Source of the DNA: a virus | Virus record (IMG/VR): IMGVR_UViG_3300006750_000001 | Coordinates: 1-38,781 of that record | DNA length: 38,781 nucleotides | Reading direction: 5' to 3' (one strand) | Shown: piece after piece, positions 24,307 to 31,304 of the stretch | Layout of the letters: each line of letters begins with the position of its first letter | Numbering within the stretch: the stretch's first letter is position 1 | Program-made: the position numbers and the translations under genes | Notes under the pieces: generated by a model | Databases searched by the model: none | What the model was told of the DNA's origin: nothing | What the model saw: only the letters and a program-made list of their open reading frames with translations

Positions 24307-25097
24307 TAGTCTAACTTCTTAGCACGTTTCTTCTTAGCAGCTTTGGTTTCGGGAGCTTCCTCTTCCTCTTCACCCGCTGGTTCGTAAGGTTTGAGCAATG
24401 TAGGCTCTACAAGCTCTATCTTAGAACTGATAGCGGCTAACCTTTCAGCATCCACGCCACCTACTACTTCAAAGTTTACCTTGAATTGTGTCTTAGGATC
24501 AGGGGTGCAGCTTATACGAGTGACAACAGCGTACGATGGACGCTGGTACAACGCGCTCAGGGTGTCAAGGTACTTCTTCCAGTGCCGTACACTCGTGACA
24601 GGTAGTTTAGCAGTCGCCACTTCAGCAGCTAGTACGCCGTCATCTGTTTCAAGCACGTTACCAGGAATAAGCGCCAAACGTCTACGTTCTTGACACGCCT
24701 TACCACGACTCTTGCCTTTGCGTGATCCCCACTTACGTTGAGGACACCCAGTACAAGAGTCACCTTCAGGCTCTTCGGACAACTCATGCGGCGCAAGGTT
24801 TTCTTCCACACTACCAAGCGCGAAGCAGCAAGGGTTCCTTGGTGCATCAGGATCATACTCACGGTCCCCGTAGTACGTGTTCTCATACGCAGCACTAAGT
24901 ATGATCACATCCAAGTACCCATCAGGCACTGCGTCACCTTGATACGTCAGTATCCCTGACCTAAAGCTCAACGTACCAGCCGTAGGACGTTCAGCCTTGG
25001 ACTGAACTGAGGCTGCTTCAGCTAACTTATCTTCCCACTCCGTTGGCAGTGAGCCCATTTTGTTCATAGGCACGATGCCCTTATTATCTTCTAACAT
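24306..25097 (-). CDS. Cys-cluster replication protein, probable ssDNA-binding protein
   Basis: A 263-residue protein with GGAGAG before the ATG, and sharing one base with the polymerase start region. Residues 88-140 carry PCCFALGS, SCTGCPQRKWGS and GKSRGKACQERRRLA, a zinc-ribbon-like group seen in a common family of phage proteins encoded beside polymerases. Beta strands surround it (ILTYQGDAVPDGYLDVIILSA; an OB-like fold is possible). The C-terminus is acidic (about 235-250) and then very basic. Single-stranded DNA binding is the likely role, but I know no direct proof for the family. Confidence 0.7.
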   Translation of the reverse strand: MLEDNKGIVPMNKMGSLPTEWEDKLAEAASVQSKAERPTAGTLSFRSGILTYQGDAVPDGYLDVIILSAAYENTYYGDREYDPDAPRNPCCFALGSVEENLAPHELSEEPEGDSCTGCPQRKWGSRKGKSRGKACQERRRLALIPGNVLETDDGVLAAEVATAKLPVTSVRHWKKYLDTLSALYQRPSYAVVTRISCTPDPKTQFKVNFEVVGGVDAERLAAISSKIELVEPTLLKPYEPAGEEEEEAPETKAAKKKRAKKLD

Positions 25098-25108
25098 TAC
25101 TCTCTCCT

Positions 25109-25489
25109 TTATGTAAGCGGTTTTCTGACACTGAGGTCATTGTATTCAACTTCTTCCACACCTGGAACTAGTAGGCCATCATCCCAACGTTCCTTCACAG
25201 CCTTCACACCTACGCGCCGTTGGAGTAGTTCAAACTCCCCCGAGTCACGAATGTGTGTGTACAGTGAACCCCAGCTCACTACTATAGGTTCACACTTAGG
25301 GACCAAAGCAATGAAGCAGATTTTACCCTGCACTCCAGTAACATCGCTTTCTTCTAAGTGTACGATTAAGTCACGTCGCATATGTTGTTCTTTTTCTTTT
25401 AACTCAGTGACTTGCCGTGCAAGCTCTAGGCGCTTTTCACGGAGTGCTTTATAGGCGTCAGCCTTCAACGCTAGTTCAGCAATTTCCAC
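25109..25489 (-). CDS. Conserved phage protein next to the polymerase operon start
   Basis: A 126-residue protein with a GTG start behind AAAAGGAGAG. Residues 1-45 form a long charged helix (ALREKRLELARQVTELKEKEQ), followed by a compact alpha/beta part (TGVQGKICFIALVPKCEPIVV, FELLQRRVGVKAVKERWDDG). The arrangement of coiled coil plus small domain is often found beside phage replication genes, but no function is known to me. It is the first gene after the extended -10 promoter at 25533-25543. Confidence 0.7.
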   Translation of the reverse strand: MEIAELALKADAYKALREKRLELARQVTELKEKEQHMRRDLIVHLEESDVTGVQGKICFIALVPKCEPIVVSWGSLYTHIRDSGEFELLQRRVGVKAVKERWDDGLLVPGVEEVEYNDLSVRKPLT

Positions 25490-25532
25490 GTTTACTCTCC
25501 TTTTAAGAACTATCTAACTTGGGTACGTAGTC

Positions 25533-25543
25533 ATTATAACACA
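25533..25543 (-). promoter_or_regulatory. Extended -10 promoter for the replication operon
   Basis: On the - strand TGTGTTATAAT gives a perfect TATAAT with the TG extension (TGTTATAAT). No good -35 is seen, which fits an extended -10 promoter. The predicted start lies about 35 bases before the GTG at 25489. The promoter follows the terminator at 25660-25694 and so separates the small early genes from the polymerase operon. Confidence 0.7.
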
Positions 25544-25659
25544 GGTACGGTGTCCCGTAGCTCCAGCCGTGTGACCAAATCTAAGCCCCTGTAGAGCCTT
25601 TAAACGCTACCCGGTAGGGTAACCACCCTTAACCTTTCGTATGCCTCTAGTGACGCTCT

Positions 25660-25694
25660 AAAAAAGCCCCTGACACTCATAGAGCGCAGGGGCT
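25660..25694 (-). terminator. Rho-independent terminator after the DUF932 gene
   Basis: On the - strand AGCCCCTG (25694-25687) pairs with CAGGGGCT (25672-25665) and runs into TTTTTT. The loop is 14 bases. A second small perfect hairpin, AACGGC-ACAGC-GCCGTT at 25700-25716, lies between the DUF932 stop and this terminator. The gap 25490-25727 holds no gene on either strand. Confidence 0.9.
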
Positions 25695-25727
25695 AAGGTA
25701 ACGGCACAGCGCCGTTTTAAGGGATGA

Positions 25728-26522
25728 TCAGGCAGTCTTCTGCAGGAACTGCTCAGCAGTGTCCCACAGTGCTTGGTTGTAGGTGACATCCTTAGTGACA
25801 CGGTTTATAGCGCGACTAATGGATCGTCTGCCTGTGGCTGTCTGACCTTCTATGCCTCCCTTGAGCAAATTCTCTTGAACACGATTAAACACCTTCCACA
25901 TGGTGTTCCCTTTATCCGCCGGACGCCTCACGTGCAGCAGGTTAGACGCGTCGTAAGGACGAGCGTCGCCGTAGCGTATGGACATGGCTTCCTCAGCGAA
26001 CAGATTTTGTTTGCGGGAGTTCAGCTCTATGACTTGAGCCTTCTCCACCCAGTCCCTGAGCTTGGGTACGTACTCGTACACTTTCTTGGTCCCCTCCAGG
26101 GCTTCAGCGATTGCGTCACCCCTATGGTACACTTTAATAGACTCAAACGAGTCCCCTACAATCATCCCGTTAGCGCAGATGAACCTGTACAGACCAACAA
26201 GCAGAGAGAACGCTGTTGTGCCGTTGTGAGCGCTCAGTAAGACAACCTCCGGTACTGCATCACCTACCGATACGTCATTGAACTTGGTTATAGGACGGAA
26301 GGTTAGCAGATGTCTGGCGTACTTCATATCCTCAGCAGCGTGAGTACGTTTCTGCTGAGCGCGAGATACTCCGTACCCTGCCTTCATAAGAGCTTCAACT
26401 ATATCATACGTGCGTATAAATTCATAGCGACCTGACGTCCTTTCGGGGTCACGCTCTTCGGCAAATACGGCGGGACAATGGTTGCGTATATCTGTGACGG
26501 TCATTGGTGTGATACTTCTCAT
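25728..26522 (-). CDS. DUF932 domain protein
   Basis: A 264-residue protein similar in layout to the phage/plasmid DUF932 family: residues 60-130 hold the fairly conserved VVLLSAHNGTTAFSLLVGLYRFICANGMIVG (family form: SHDGSSAF...GLFRxVCSNG). A further block is FNRVQENLLKGGI. The role of DUF932 is unknown; members are often expressed early by phages and plasmids. It is preceded by GGAGAAC and followed by a terminator, ending the small early gene row. Confidence 0.85.
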   Translation of the reverse strand: MRSITPMTVTDIRNHCPAVFAEERDPERTSGRYEFIRTYDIVEALMKAGYGVSRAQQKRTHAAEDMKYARHLLTFRPITKFNDVSVGDAVPEVVLLSAHNGTTAFSLLVGLYRFICANGMIVGDSFESIKVYHRGDAIAEALEGTKKVYEYVPKLRDWVEKAQVIELNSRKQNLFAEEAMSIRYGDARPYDASNLLHVRRPADKGNTMWKVFNRVQENLLKGGIEGQTATGRRSISRAINRVTKDVTYNQALWDTAEQFLQKTA

Positions 26523-26538
26523 GATATGTTCTCCTAGT

Positions 26539-26775
26539 CTAGTTTAATGATTCACGTTTAATGAGAGACGCCTCATCTATAACCTGCGCTATTTGGTCTA
26601 CAAGAGATGCCTCAGCATCACCACCTAGCTTGGCTATTTCAACGTCTTTGACCATTTCAGCTAATGCTATGATCCGAGAATACACGGCTGCCCTATCTAT
26701 GAGCGTAGCGTGTTCCAGCACCTTTTGCTGATATCGTTTCATAGGGTTCTTTTTCTTGTACATGCAGTTGTTCAT
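26539..26775 (-). CDS. Small early protein, unknown
   Basis: A 78-residue basic-to-neutral helical protein with AAGGAGTAAAG before the ATG, which overlaps the previous stop by four bases. It has no motif except a Lys-rich N-terminus (MYKKKNPMKRYQQK) and a possible coiled coil at residues 25-70. Confidence 0.65.
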   Translation of the reverse strand: MNNCMYKKKNPMKRYQQKVLEHATLIDRAAVYSRIIALAEMVKDVEIAKLGGDAEASLVDQIAQVIDEASLIKRESLN

Positions 26776-26987
26776 AAGTCTTTACTCCTTTGGCTTTCCG
26801 GGACCCCTAAAAACTCATCCCAACATCTGTCAGAACACAGACCAGTCACTAACTGCTCCCGTTCCCAAGGCTCCGAATCGGGGAACTCGTTTTGGATAAG
26901 TAAGTGGGGCGTTTTGCGTGGACCAAGAACTGGCTCATATGTCTTCCGGCAATTGGGACACGTCATTACTGTGGGTTCGGCTAACAT
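26772..26987 (-). CDS. Small zinc-ribbon-like early protein
   Basis: A 71-residue protein with MTCPNCRKTY at the start and LCSDRC near residues 50-55, giving a Cys-x2-Cys...Cys-x3-Cys zinc-binding arrangement. A ribosome binding site AAGGAGAAG precedes the ATG. It overlaps the genes on both sides, so it is co-translated. Small zinc-ribbon proteins in early regions often bind host proteins or nucleic acid; the target is unknown. Confidence 0.7.
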   Translation of the reverse strand: MLAEPTVMTCPNCRKTYEPVLGPRKTPHLLIQNEFPDSEPWEREQLVTGLCSDRCWDEFLGVPESQRSKDL

Positions 26988-27349
26988 TCTACTTCTCCTT
27001 GGGCGACATAATCATGCTCACAAGCCCAGTCCATGTAAGCTTCGTGAGTCTTGCCATCGCCACCGTGGTACTTCATGTAGTCAACAAACTCCATGCACAC
27101 CCGTTCCATGAACTCCCTGTAAGGACGCTTACTACTCTTTATCTCCTCTATTTCCTGTGGTGTGAACCCGAACCGCACGTGGACTACACCGTAGGTTTTA
27201 TCCTTGAGCGTGTCATCGTTGAGCGGGGTGGACACCGTTAGAGCGTGGGACAAAGCTGCCGCCATTTGATTGGCAGGGAAGAATGTCCGTGTTGCGATGT
27301 TCTTGCTTGAGCCGCGAGAACCACATTTACTGCATATATATCCAGGCAT
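26981..27349 (-). CDS. Small early protein with N-terminal Cys-x2-Cys
   Basis: A 122-residue protein starting MPGYICSKCGSRG. The ATG at 27349 is set by AGGAG eight bases upstream. It has only one Cys pair early on; two later cysteines (MDWACEHD and the C-terminal GEVEC) could complete a site. The middle is helical and acidic (FTPQEIEEIKSSKRPYREF). The 16-base leader including the ATG is identical to that of the next gene upstream (27572). Confidence 0.7.
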   Translation of the reverse strand: MPGYICSKCGSRGSSKNIATRTFFPANQMAAALSHALTVSTPLNDDTLKDKTYGVVHVRFGFTPQEIEEIKSSKRPYREFMERVCMEFVDYMKYHGGDGKTHEAYMDWACEHDYVAQGEVEC

Positions 27350-27353
27350 GATA

Positions 27354-27572
27354 TTAACTCCTACGTAGAAAGTGTTGTAGTATAAGGATACGGGAAGGGT
27401 TGCTCTCTGCGTTTGAGTCCCGCTCCCCTTTACCTGCTGTGAAAAACCAAGCATCAAGTTCAATGAACCGATCATGAGCTTCTGTTAACGTACCAAACTC
27501 TTCATCTTCCATGACACCTGCATTGTTGGATGAACTAATAAGGTATACGTGACGTAATTGACCATCTCCCAT
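27354..27572 (-). CDS. Small early protein, unknown
   Basis: A 72-residue protein beginning MGDGQLRHVYLIS. The ATG at 27572 is set by AAAAGGAG. The layout of a strand, a Ser/Asn loop, then an acidic helix (EEFGTLTEAHDRFIEL) and a basic end suggests a small alpha/beta domain. It shares its exact ribosome binding leader with the gene at 27349. Confidence 0.65.
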   Translation of the reverse strand: MGDGQLRHVYLISSSNNAGVMEDEEFGTLTEAHDRFIELDAWFFTAGKGERDSNAESNPSRILILQHFLRRS

Positions 27573-27576
27573 GATA

Positions 27577-27828
27577 TTAACTCCTTTTCTTCTGTAGTAA
27601 CCAATTAATGATGCGAACATCTAATGGGGACCACTCAACACTGAGCTCCCACTGTGTACCGTCAGATGTTATGATGTCCACGGCAGCCTCAGCGTGGCTT
27701 TCGTGGTGTTGTACAAAGTCCCATACATCTACTGTCTGTAGTGGTAGGGACAATGTTGTCTTAGCCCTGAGCATTATCACTTCGTGAAACTGCCGTGTGG
27801 CTTCATTAACATACGCATGGGTATTCAT
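27577..27828 (-). CDS. Small early protein, unknown
   Basis: An 83-residue acidic protein starting MNTHAYVNEATRQF. An AGGTGG box lies eight bases before the ATG, which overlaps the previous stop by four bases. Residues 30-70 contain a His-rich HHESHAE stretch and WELSVEWSPLDV. No family recognised. Confidence 0.65.
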   Translation of the reverse strand: MNTHAYVNEATRQFHEVIMLRAKTTLSLPLQTVDVWDFVQHHESHAEAAVDIITSDGTQWELSVEWSPLDVRIINWLLQKKRS

Positions 27829-28094
27829 AATTCTACCACCTCTATTCTAGCAGCGTAGTCTTGGGATACCTGCATGGGTACAAGCACATCGGACCGTGGG
27901 CGTCGTGGAAATGTCGTATCCTTGGACACACGGATGACGTACAGCGGGAAGGGAAAGTCAAGTGTACCTGTAAAGTACGACTCAATTATTTCCCCTTCAC
28001 AGTACCGATCAGGTACGCCCTCTCGGGGTTCATGATCCCATGCACGTATGATTGTGCCGGGTTGGTGCTGGTTATGAGCTATTGTGTCTGACAT
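27825..28094 (-). CDS. Small early protein, unknown
   Basis: An 89-residue protein starting MSDTIAHNQ with AAGGAG nine bases upstream (the longer frame from 28187 overlaps a better small gene and is not used). It is beta-rich (GTIIRAWDHEP, YCEGEIIESYF, FPLYVIRVSKDT) with two basic arms. It may be a small SH3-like or OB-like domain, but this is only a pattern. Confidence 0.65.
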   Translation of the reverse strand: MSDTIAHNQHQPGTIIRAWDHEPREGVPDRYCEGEIIESYFTGTLDFPFPLYVIRVSKDTTFPRRPRSDVLVPMQVSQDYAARIEVVEL

Positions 28095-28099
28095 GATTA

Positions 28100-28258
28100 C
28101 TACTCCTTGAATGTGCGTGGTAGCACGGTTATGATGACCGAAGGTCCGTAGAGCTTGACAACCCCTACCTTGTGAAAGAATACCCACTCCGTGAGCTGCG
28201 TGTCACCGAAGCGACAGGTCGTAGCGTAGAACAAATAGTGGCTTAGTTTGCGGAACAT
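28100..28258 (-). CDS. Short early gene (52 aa)
   Basis: A 52-codon frame with an excellent AAGGAGG ribosome binding site seven bases upstream of the ATG, and a 16-base overlap with the preceding gene. The product MFRKLSHYLFYATTCRFGD... is basic and mixed hydrophobic with strands VVKLYGPSVIITVLP near the end. It fills the only gap in this otherwise packed early row, which supports it. Confidence 0.65.
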   Translation of the reverse strand: MFRKLSHYLFYATTCRFGDTQLTEWVFFHKVGVVKLYGPSVIITVLPRTFKE

Positions 28259-28434
28259 GACTTGGCCTCCTTCTTGGTGTAGTACGCTGACGCATCTACC
28301 ATGATGCGGGTGGCGAACACTTCCATTTCACAGCTATGAAGATCACACAAAGCATTCGCGCGCTGTATGGCGCGAGCTGGTGAGTCTTCCCAGATACGCT
28401 CCCCTTTAGGACCTTTATTCAAGATAACTAACAT
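28243..28434 (-). CDS. First small early gene, unknown
   Basis: A 63-residue protein starting MLVILNKGPKGER at 28434, where GAGGAG lies nine bases upstream; the longer frame is not supported. It is the first gene after the divergent control region and so the first early - strand protein. It has two cysteines in CDLHSCE, a helix (SPARAIQRANALC) and a Lys-rich end. Confidence 0.7.
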   Translation of the reverse strand: MLVILNKGPKGERIWEDSPARAIQRANALCDLHSCEMEVFATRIMVDASAYYTKKEAKSCSAN

Positions 28435-28472
28435 TACTATATCTCCTCTGTTTATGTAGAACACCTACCCCT

Positions 28473-28502
28473 ATAGTATGCGCCTCTGGCTGTAGATTAC
28501 AA
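28473..28502 (-). promoter_or_regulatory. Candidate early promoter, leftward
   Basis: On the - strand TTGTAA (28502-28497) and TACTAT (28478-28473) are 18 bp apart. An alternative pair is TTGACT (28526-28521) and TGTAAT (28501-28496) with 19 bp. Either would start the early operon 30-60 bases before the first gene. The sequence ACTATAGGGG resembles the core of a T7 promoter, but the genome has no RNA polymerase gene. Confidence 0.4.
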
Positions 28503-28536
28503 GCCCCTGAATGTGCCGGGAGTCAAGCCGTATGGG

Positions 28537-28566
28537 TTGCTTTGGACTAATGTCTTAGCCTATACT
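28537..28566 (+). promoter_or_regulatory. Promoter for the primase-helicase gene
   Basis: TTGCTT (28537-28542), an 18-bp spacer and TATACT (28561-28566) make a plausible sigma70 promoter reading right, about 135 bases before the primase GTG. The -35 is the same TTGCTT seen in the promoter at 31229. A G+C-rich hairpin (28588-28607) follows within about 15 bases of the expected start. Confidence 0.55.
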
Positions 28567-28587
28567 GGTAGGTAGTAATCAAGAAAA

Positions 28588-28607
28588 ACCCCCCTGGAGC
28601 GGGGGGT
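28588..28607 (-). terminator. Strong hairpin between divergent units (terminator or attenuator)
   Basis: ACCCCCC, a six-base loop and GGGGGGT form a very stable stem. On the - strand it is followed by TTTTTCTT, a typical intrinsic terminator, and on the + strand by the weaker TCTTT. It would insulate the early operon from any leftward transcription out of the primase region. On the + strand it may attenuate the promoter at 28537. Confidence 0.8.
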
Positions 28608-28705
28608 CTTTAATCGCGGGATATTAACCACGTCACATGGGAGAATGCAACTATGCTCAATAATACAACAAACGCAATCATACGACAAGATAGGAGAGAC
28701 GAGCC

Positions 28706-30715
28706 GTGGCTATAAGTGTTACGGACTATCGTGTCCCCGGTCCGGTAAAAACTAAAGGTACATTCTCTGCTCTTACCGGAGTAGATGTAAATCAACGAGC
28801 TATAGACTTTATGCACTCTGATCTGGCTAAGTCTGGGTTAGAGGTAGACGATGTAGCTGCGAAGCCGCAGTTTATGACACCTGAAGGAGTTATCTGTGGT
28901 TATTTTATACCTTACTTCACGCTTGAGGGTGATACGCTACTTGACCCAGATCAAGGTCCGCTATTTTATCGTTGTAGACATGAATTACCAGTTGGCTCGG
29001 ACAGACCTAAGTATCTACAACCGAAAAGGGAATCGTTGCCAAATGGACTCCACAATATTCCCTACATATATCCAGAATTATGGAACATAGACCACGATAC
29101 TCTGGTTATTGCTGAGGGTGAAAAGAAAACTGCGTGTGTCACTAAGTACACGGGATATCCTGCGATTGGCATCGGCGGTAAGGATAATTGGCGCGCTCCT
29201 GGCAACCGACTTGCTGATGAGGCGCATCCATGGATAGTTGAAGTCCTACGAACTCAGGGCTACGCTAACGTCTTACTGATACCTGATGGGGACTACCGGC
29301 GGCACGATGTTGCTCTGTCCTGGGGTACACTTGCTAATGTGCTCAGGCGCACATGTGGAGTGGACGTACGGATAATTCAGTTCCCCGACACTAACACCAA
29401 GATAGATGACCTCATCGTAGACTGGCTGAAGACTGAAAGCTCAGCCATTGACATGATGGAAGCAACCATCAGTGAGCACAGCACCACGGACTTCCGTGAG
29501 GCTTCGTCAGCTTTAGTTACTCAGTACGGTCTGGTCACCAAGCAGGTCCGTGACCGCGCTGTAGTGCTTGAGAATGACGTCAATATCGGGACGCTTTTGC
29601 GAGAGCACCCTGCATTCAAACCACTATGGTTCAACCTTGACTGCAATAAAGTCTACTACGAGGAGTCTACACTTGAAGAACACAACACGGATATACTACA
29701 CCACTTCCAGCGAAACTTGGGGATGCCGACTGCTAAGGACAATATTGTCAGACGGGAAGTAGGCAGTGCTGCTCGCAGCCGTTCTAGCTCTCCCTTCCTT
29801 GATGCTATCCCTGAATGGGACGGCACTGAGCGCCTCGCAACCATGTTCCAACACTACTGCGGTTCACCTGACACTGAAATAGTCAACGAGGTTAACTCCA
29901 AGTGGCTTATCGCCGCGCTCCAACGTCTTACTAATCCGGGCTGCATTGTTGATTACATGGTCATAGCAGTCGGCGCTCAGGCCATCGGTAAAAGCAGCTT
30001 CCCTGTCTGCTTGTGGGGAGTGGACAACGTAAAGAATGTCTCGTTCCACGACGACAAAGGCAAGGACCTCAAGCAAAAGATACACTCCGGCCTCTGCGCC
30101 AACTTCGAAGAACTAGCCGGGTTACGTGATAGAGAGATCGACTGGCTCAAGTCCTTTGTTACGGATAAAGTTGACACGTTCAGGCCTCCCTACGGTCGCA
30201 GTCCTAGTGACAACCATCGCCGTTTCGTGTTTTACGGCTCTGTCAACAACGCTCAGTTCTTACGCCAGGACCCGACAGGTCAGCGCAGGTTCGCCGTACT
30301 CCCGTTTCAGCAGGTCAAATTTAAGGCGTTGGAACGGGACCGGGAGCAATTGTGGGCAGAAGCTCGAGCTACCATGTACGATGTACGTGGGTGGTCCAAC
30401 ATAGACACTGCTGCTGAAGACTCCAAGCAATACGTTGAAGATAACGAGTACTACGACACGTTAATGACTACTCTGTTCAGCAGCGGCAAGTTGAAAGACA
30501 TCCCAACTGTGATGCTTGGTGGTCAAAGGTACTATCGGGCTAAAAAGAGGGATGTCTATCTTATTGCCTTTGAAGGTGGGACAGCGAATAGAAGCGAAAA
30601 ACAGCGATTAGAAGCGCACATGCTGGCTGATGGGTGGTCGTATTACAAGAACGTACCGCTAAATCTACGTGTAAATGAAGGCGACGCAAGATACTGGTAC
30701 TATCTAATCGCTTAA
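28706..30715 (+). CDS. Primase-helicase: TOPRIM-like (DUF3854) plus VirE-type ATPase
   Basis: A 669-residue protein with a GTG start behind GGAGAG. Residues 130-200 hold a TOPRIM-like core: LVIAEGEKKT (Glu137, Glu139) and LIPDGDYRRH (Asp-x-Asp). Residues about 375-560 form a virulence-associated E / D5-like ATPase: PEWDGTERL, Walker A GAQAIGKSS (third G replaced by Ala), a Walker B-like ANFEELAGL, and an Arg finger region PTGQRRFAVLP. It would lay down primers and unwind at the origin. It is the only replication gene on the + strand, and its 3' end carries iteron-like repeats, so the origin may lie within and just after it. Confidence 0.9.
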   Translation: MAISVTDYRVPGPVKTKGTFSALTGVDVNQRAIDFMHSDLAKSGLEVDDVAAKPQFMTPEGVICGYFIPYFTLEGDTLLDPDQGPLFYRCRHELPVGSDRPKYLQPKRESLPNGLHNIPYIYPELWNIDHDTLVIAEGEKKTACVTKYTGYPAIGIGGKDNWRAPGNRLADEAHPWIVEVLRTQGYANVLLIPDGDYRRHDVALSWGTLANVLRRTCGVDVRIIQFPDTNTKIDDLIVDWLKTESSAIDMMEATISEHSTTDFREASSALVTQYGLVTKQVRDRAVVLENDVNIGTLLREHPAFKPLWFNLDCNKVYYEESTLEEHNTDILHHFQRNLGMPTAKDNIVRREVGSAARSRSSSPFLDAIPEWDGTERLATMFQHYCGSPDTEIVNEVNSKWLIAALQRLTNPGCIVDYMVIAVGAQAIGKSSFPVCLWGVDNVKNVSFHDDKGKDLKQKIHSGLCANFEELAGLRDREIDWLKSFVTDKVDTFRPPYGRSPSDNHRRFVFYGSVNNAQFLRQDPTGQRRFAVLPFQQVKFKALERDREQLWAEARATMYDVRGWSNIDTAAEDSKQYVEDNEYYDTLMTTLFSSGKLKDIPTVMLGGQRYYRAKKRDVYLIAFEGGTANRSEKQRLEAHMLADGWSYYKNVPLNLRVNEGDARYWYYLIA

Positions 30716-30897
30716 AAAGCGGTTTAAGCGATATGTTTGACACAATTTCGTTTGTTCTTAAATCCCTTGGTGCTTAGGTCTCTGGCTCTTAAAGACAGTA
30801 AAAAGCGAAAAAGCGAATATATTGTTACGTATATGTATAGTTGAGTTGTATTGATCAATATTAAAAAGTGTTTGTTTTTACTATCGCTTTTCGCTTT
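30582..30897. other. Candidate replication origin with AGCGA iterons
   Basis: AGCG(A) occurs at 30582, 30593, 30603 and 30613 (spacing 11, 10, 10) inside the end of the primase gene. It occurs again as a 10-bp inverted repeat at 30707-30732, twice at 30803-30816 and, inverted, twice at 30884-30895. The last two pairs flank a very A+T-rich 65-bp stretch with a TATTGATCAATA palindrome (30849-30860). Iterons beside an A+T-rich region next to the initiator/primase gene is the usual form of a phage origin. Confidence 0.6.
30707..30732. repeat. Perfect 10-bp inverted repeat over the primase stop codon
   Basis: ATCGCTTAAA (30707-30716) and TTTAAGCGAT (30723-30732) are exact inverted copies around a six-base AAGCGG loop. 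The stop codon lies in the left arm. There is no T run after it, so it is more likely part of the iteron array than a terminator. Confidence 0.85.
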
Positions 30898-31044
30898 CTA
30901 CTAATTGTGCTCCGTTCTAGGTCTGGACCCTCCGTTCCCGTATAACCGGCAAAACCGGATCCAGGGAACAAAACATGGAGTAGGAAGTGCTCAGTTCTAC
31001 GATCTTGATCTTACGCATCTAGATTCTAGACCACGCTGTTTCTG

Positions 31045-31058
31045 GGATTCTAGAATCC
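31045..31058. repeat. 14-bp perfect palindrome
   Basis: GGATTCTAGAATCC is its own reverse complement. The half GATTCTAGA also occurs 25 bases earlier (31022-31030), and the related TTCTAGGTC at 30914. It is a candidate binding site for a dimeric regulator in the control region. Confidence 0.8.
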
Positions 31059-31228
31059 GAAGAACGGAGAGTAGAGAGTTACGACTTACGCACTCCGGAC
31101 TCAAGACCGATAGGGCAGAATCTGCAACTATGATTCGAGGTCGGTCTGGATCGGGAATTTCTGGGATGTTGCAAATCTGGGCGCTTTTTGGCAAGCCAGG
31201 GACATTAAGAAATGTTAATGTTTTTTTC

Positions 31229-31257
31229 TTGCTTTCCCCAGGACGGAGTGGTATGAT
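31229..31257 (+). promoter_or_regulatory. Strong sigma70-like promoter for the small basic gene
   Basis: TTGCTT (31229-31234) and TATGAT (31252-31257) are 17 bp apart, and the A/T-rich block just upstream (a run of seven T) could act as an UP-like element. The predicted start lies about 40 bases before the ATG at 31305. An inverted repeat (31202-31221) directly upstream may be an operator. Confidence 0.7.
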
Positions 31258-31304
31258 TTGTAAATGGTGGTATTTCCCACTGGATAAGTAAGTAGGTAAG
31301 TAAA

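Larger units (their letters stand above)
30716..31304. other. 589-bp gene-free control region
   Basis: No supported gene on either strand. From left to right it holds the right part of the iteron array and A+T-rich stretch (to 30897); two direct copies of CTCCGTTC (30910, 30930) and an inverted copy (31061-31069); a GTTCCC/GGGAAC stem (30934-30969) enclosing CCGG pairs; GATTCTAGA twice, the second within a 14-bp palindrome at 31045-31058; an ACATTAA/TTAATGT inverted repeat (31202-31221) followed by seven T; and the promoter at 31229. An open frame at 30905-31291 is not convincing. Confidence 0.6.

Noticed and set aside
28465-28482. T7-like promoter core (ACTATAGGGG) on the - strand
   Set aside because: Only the core matches, the upstream recognition part of a T7-type promoter is missing, the motif was not noticed elsewhere, and no single-subunit RNA polymerase gene is present.
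30905-31291. Open frame of 128 codons on the + strand in the control region
   Set aside because: It has a non-ATG start without a ribosome binding site, covers several palindromes and the promoter at 31229, and its product has no domain-like pattern.
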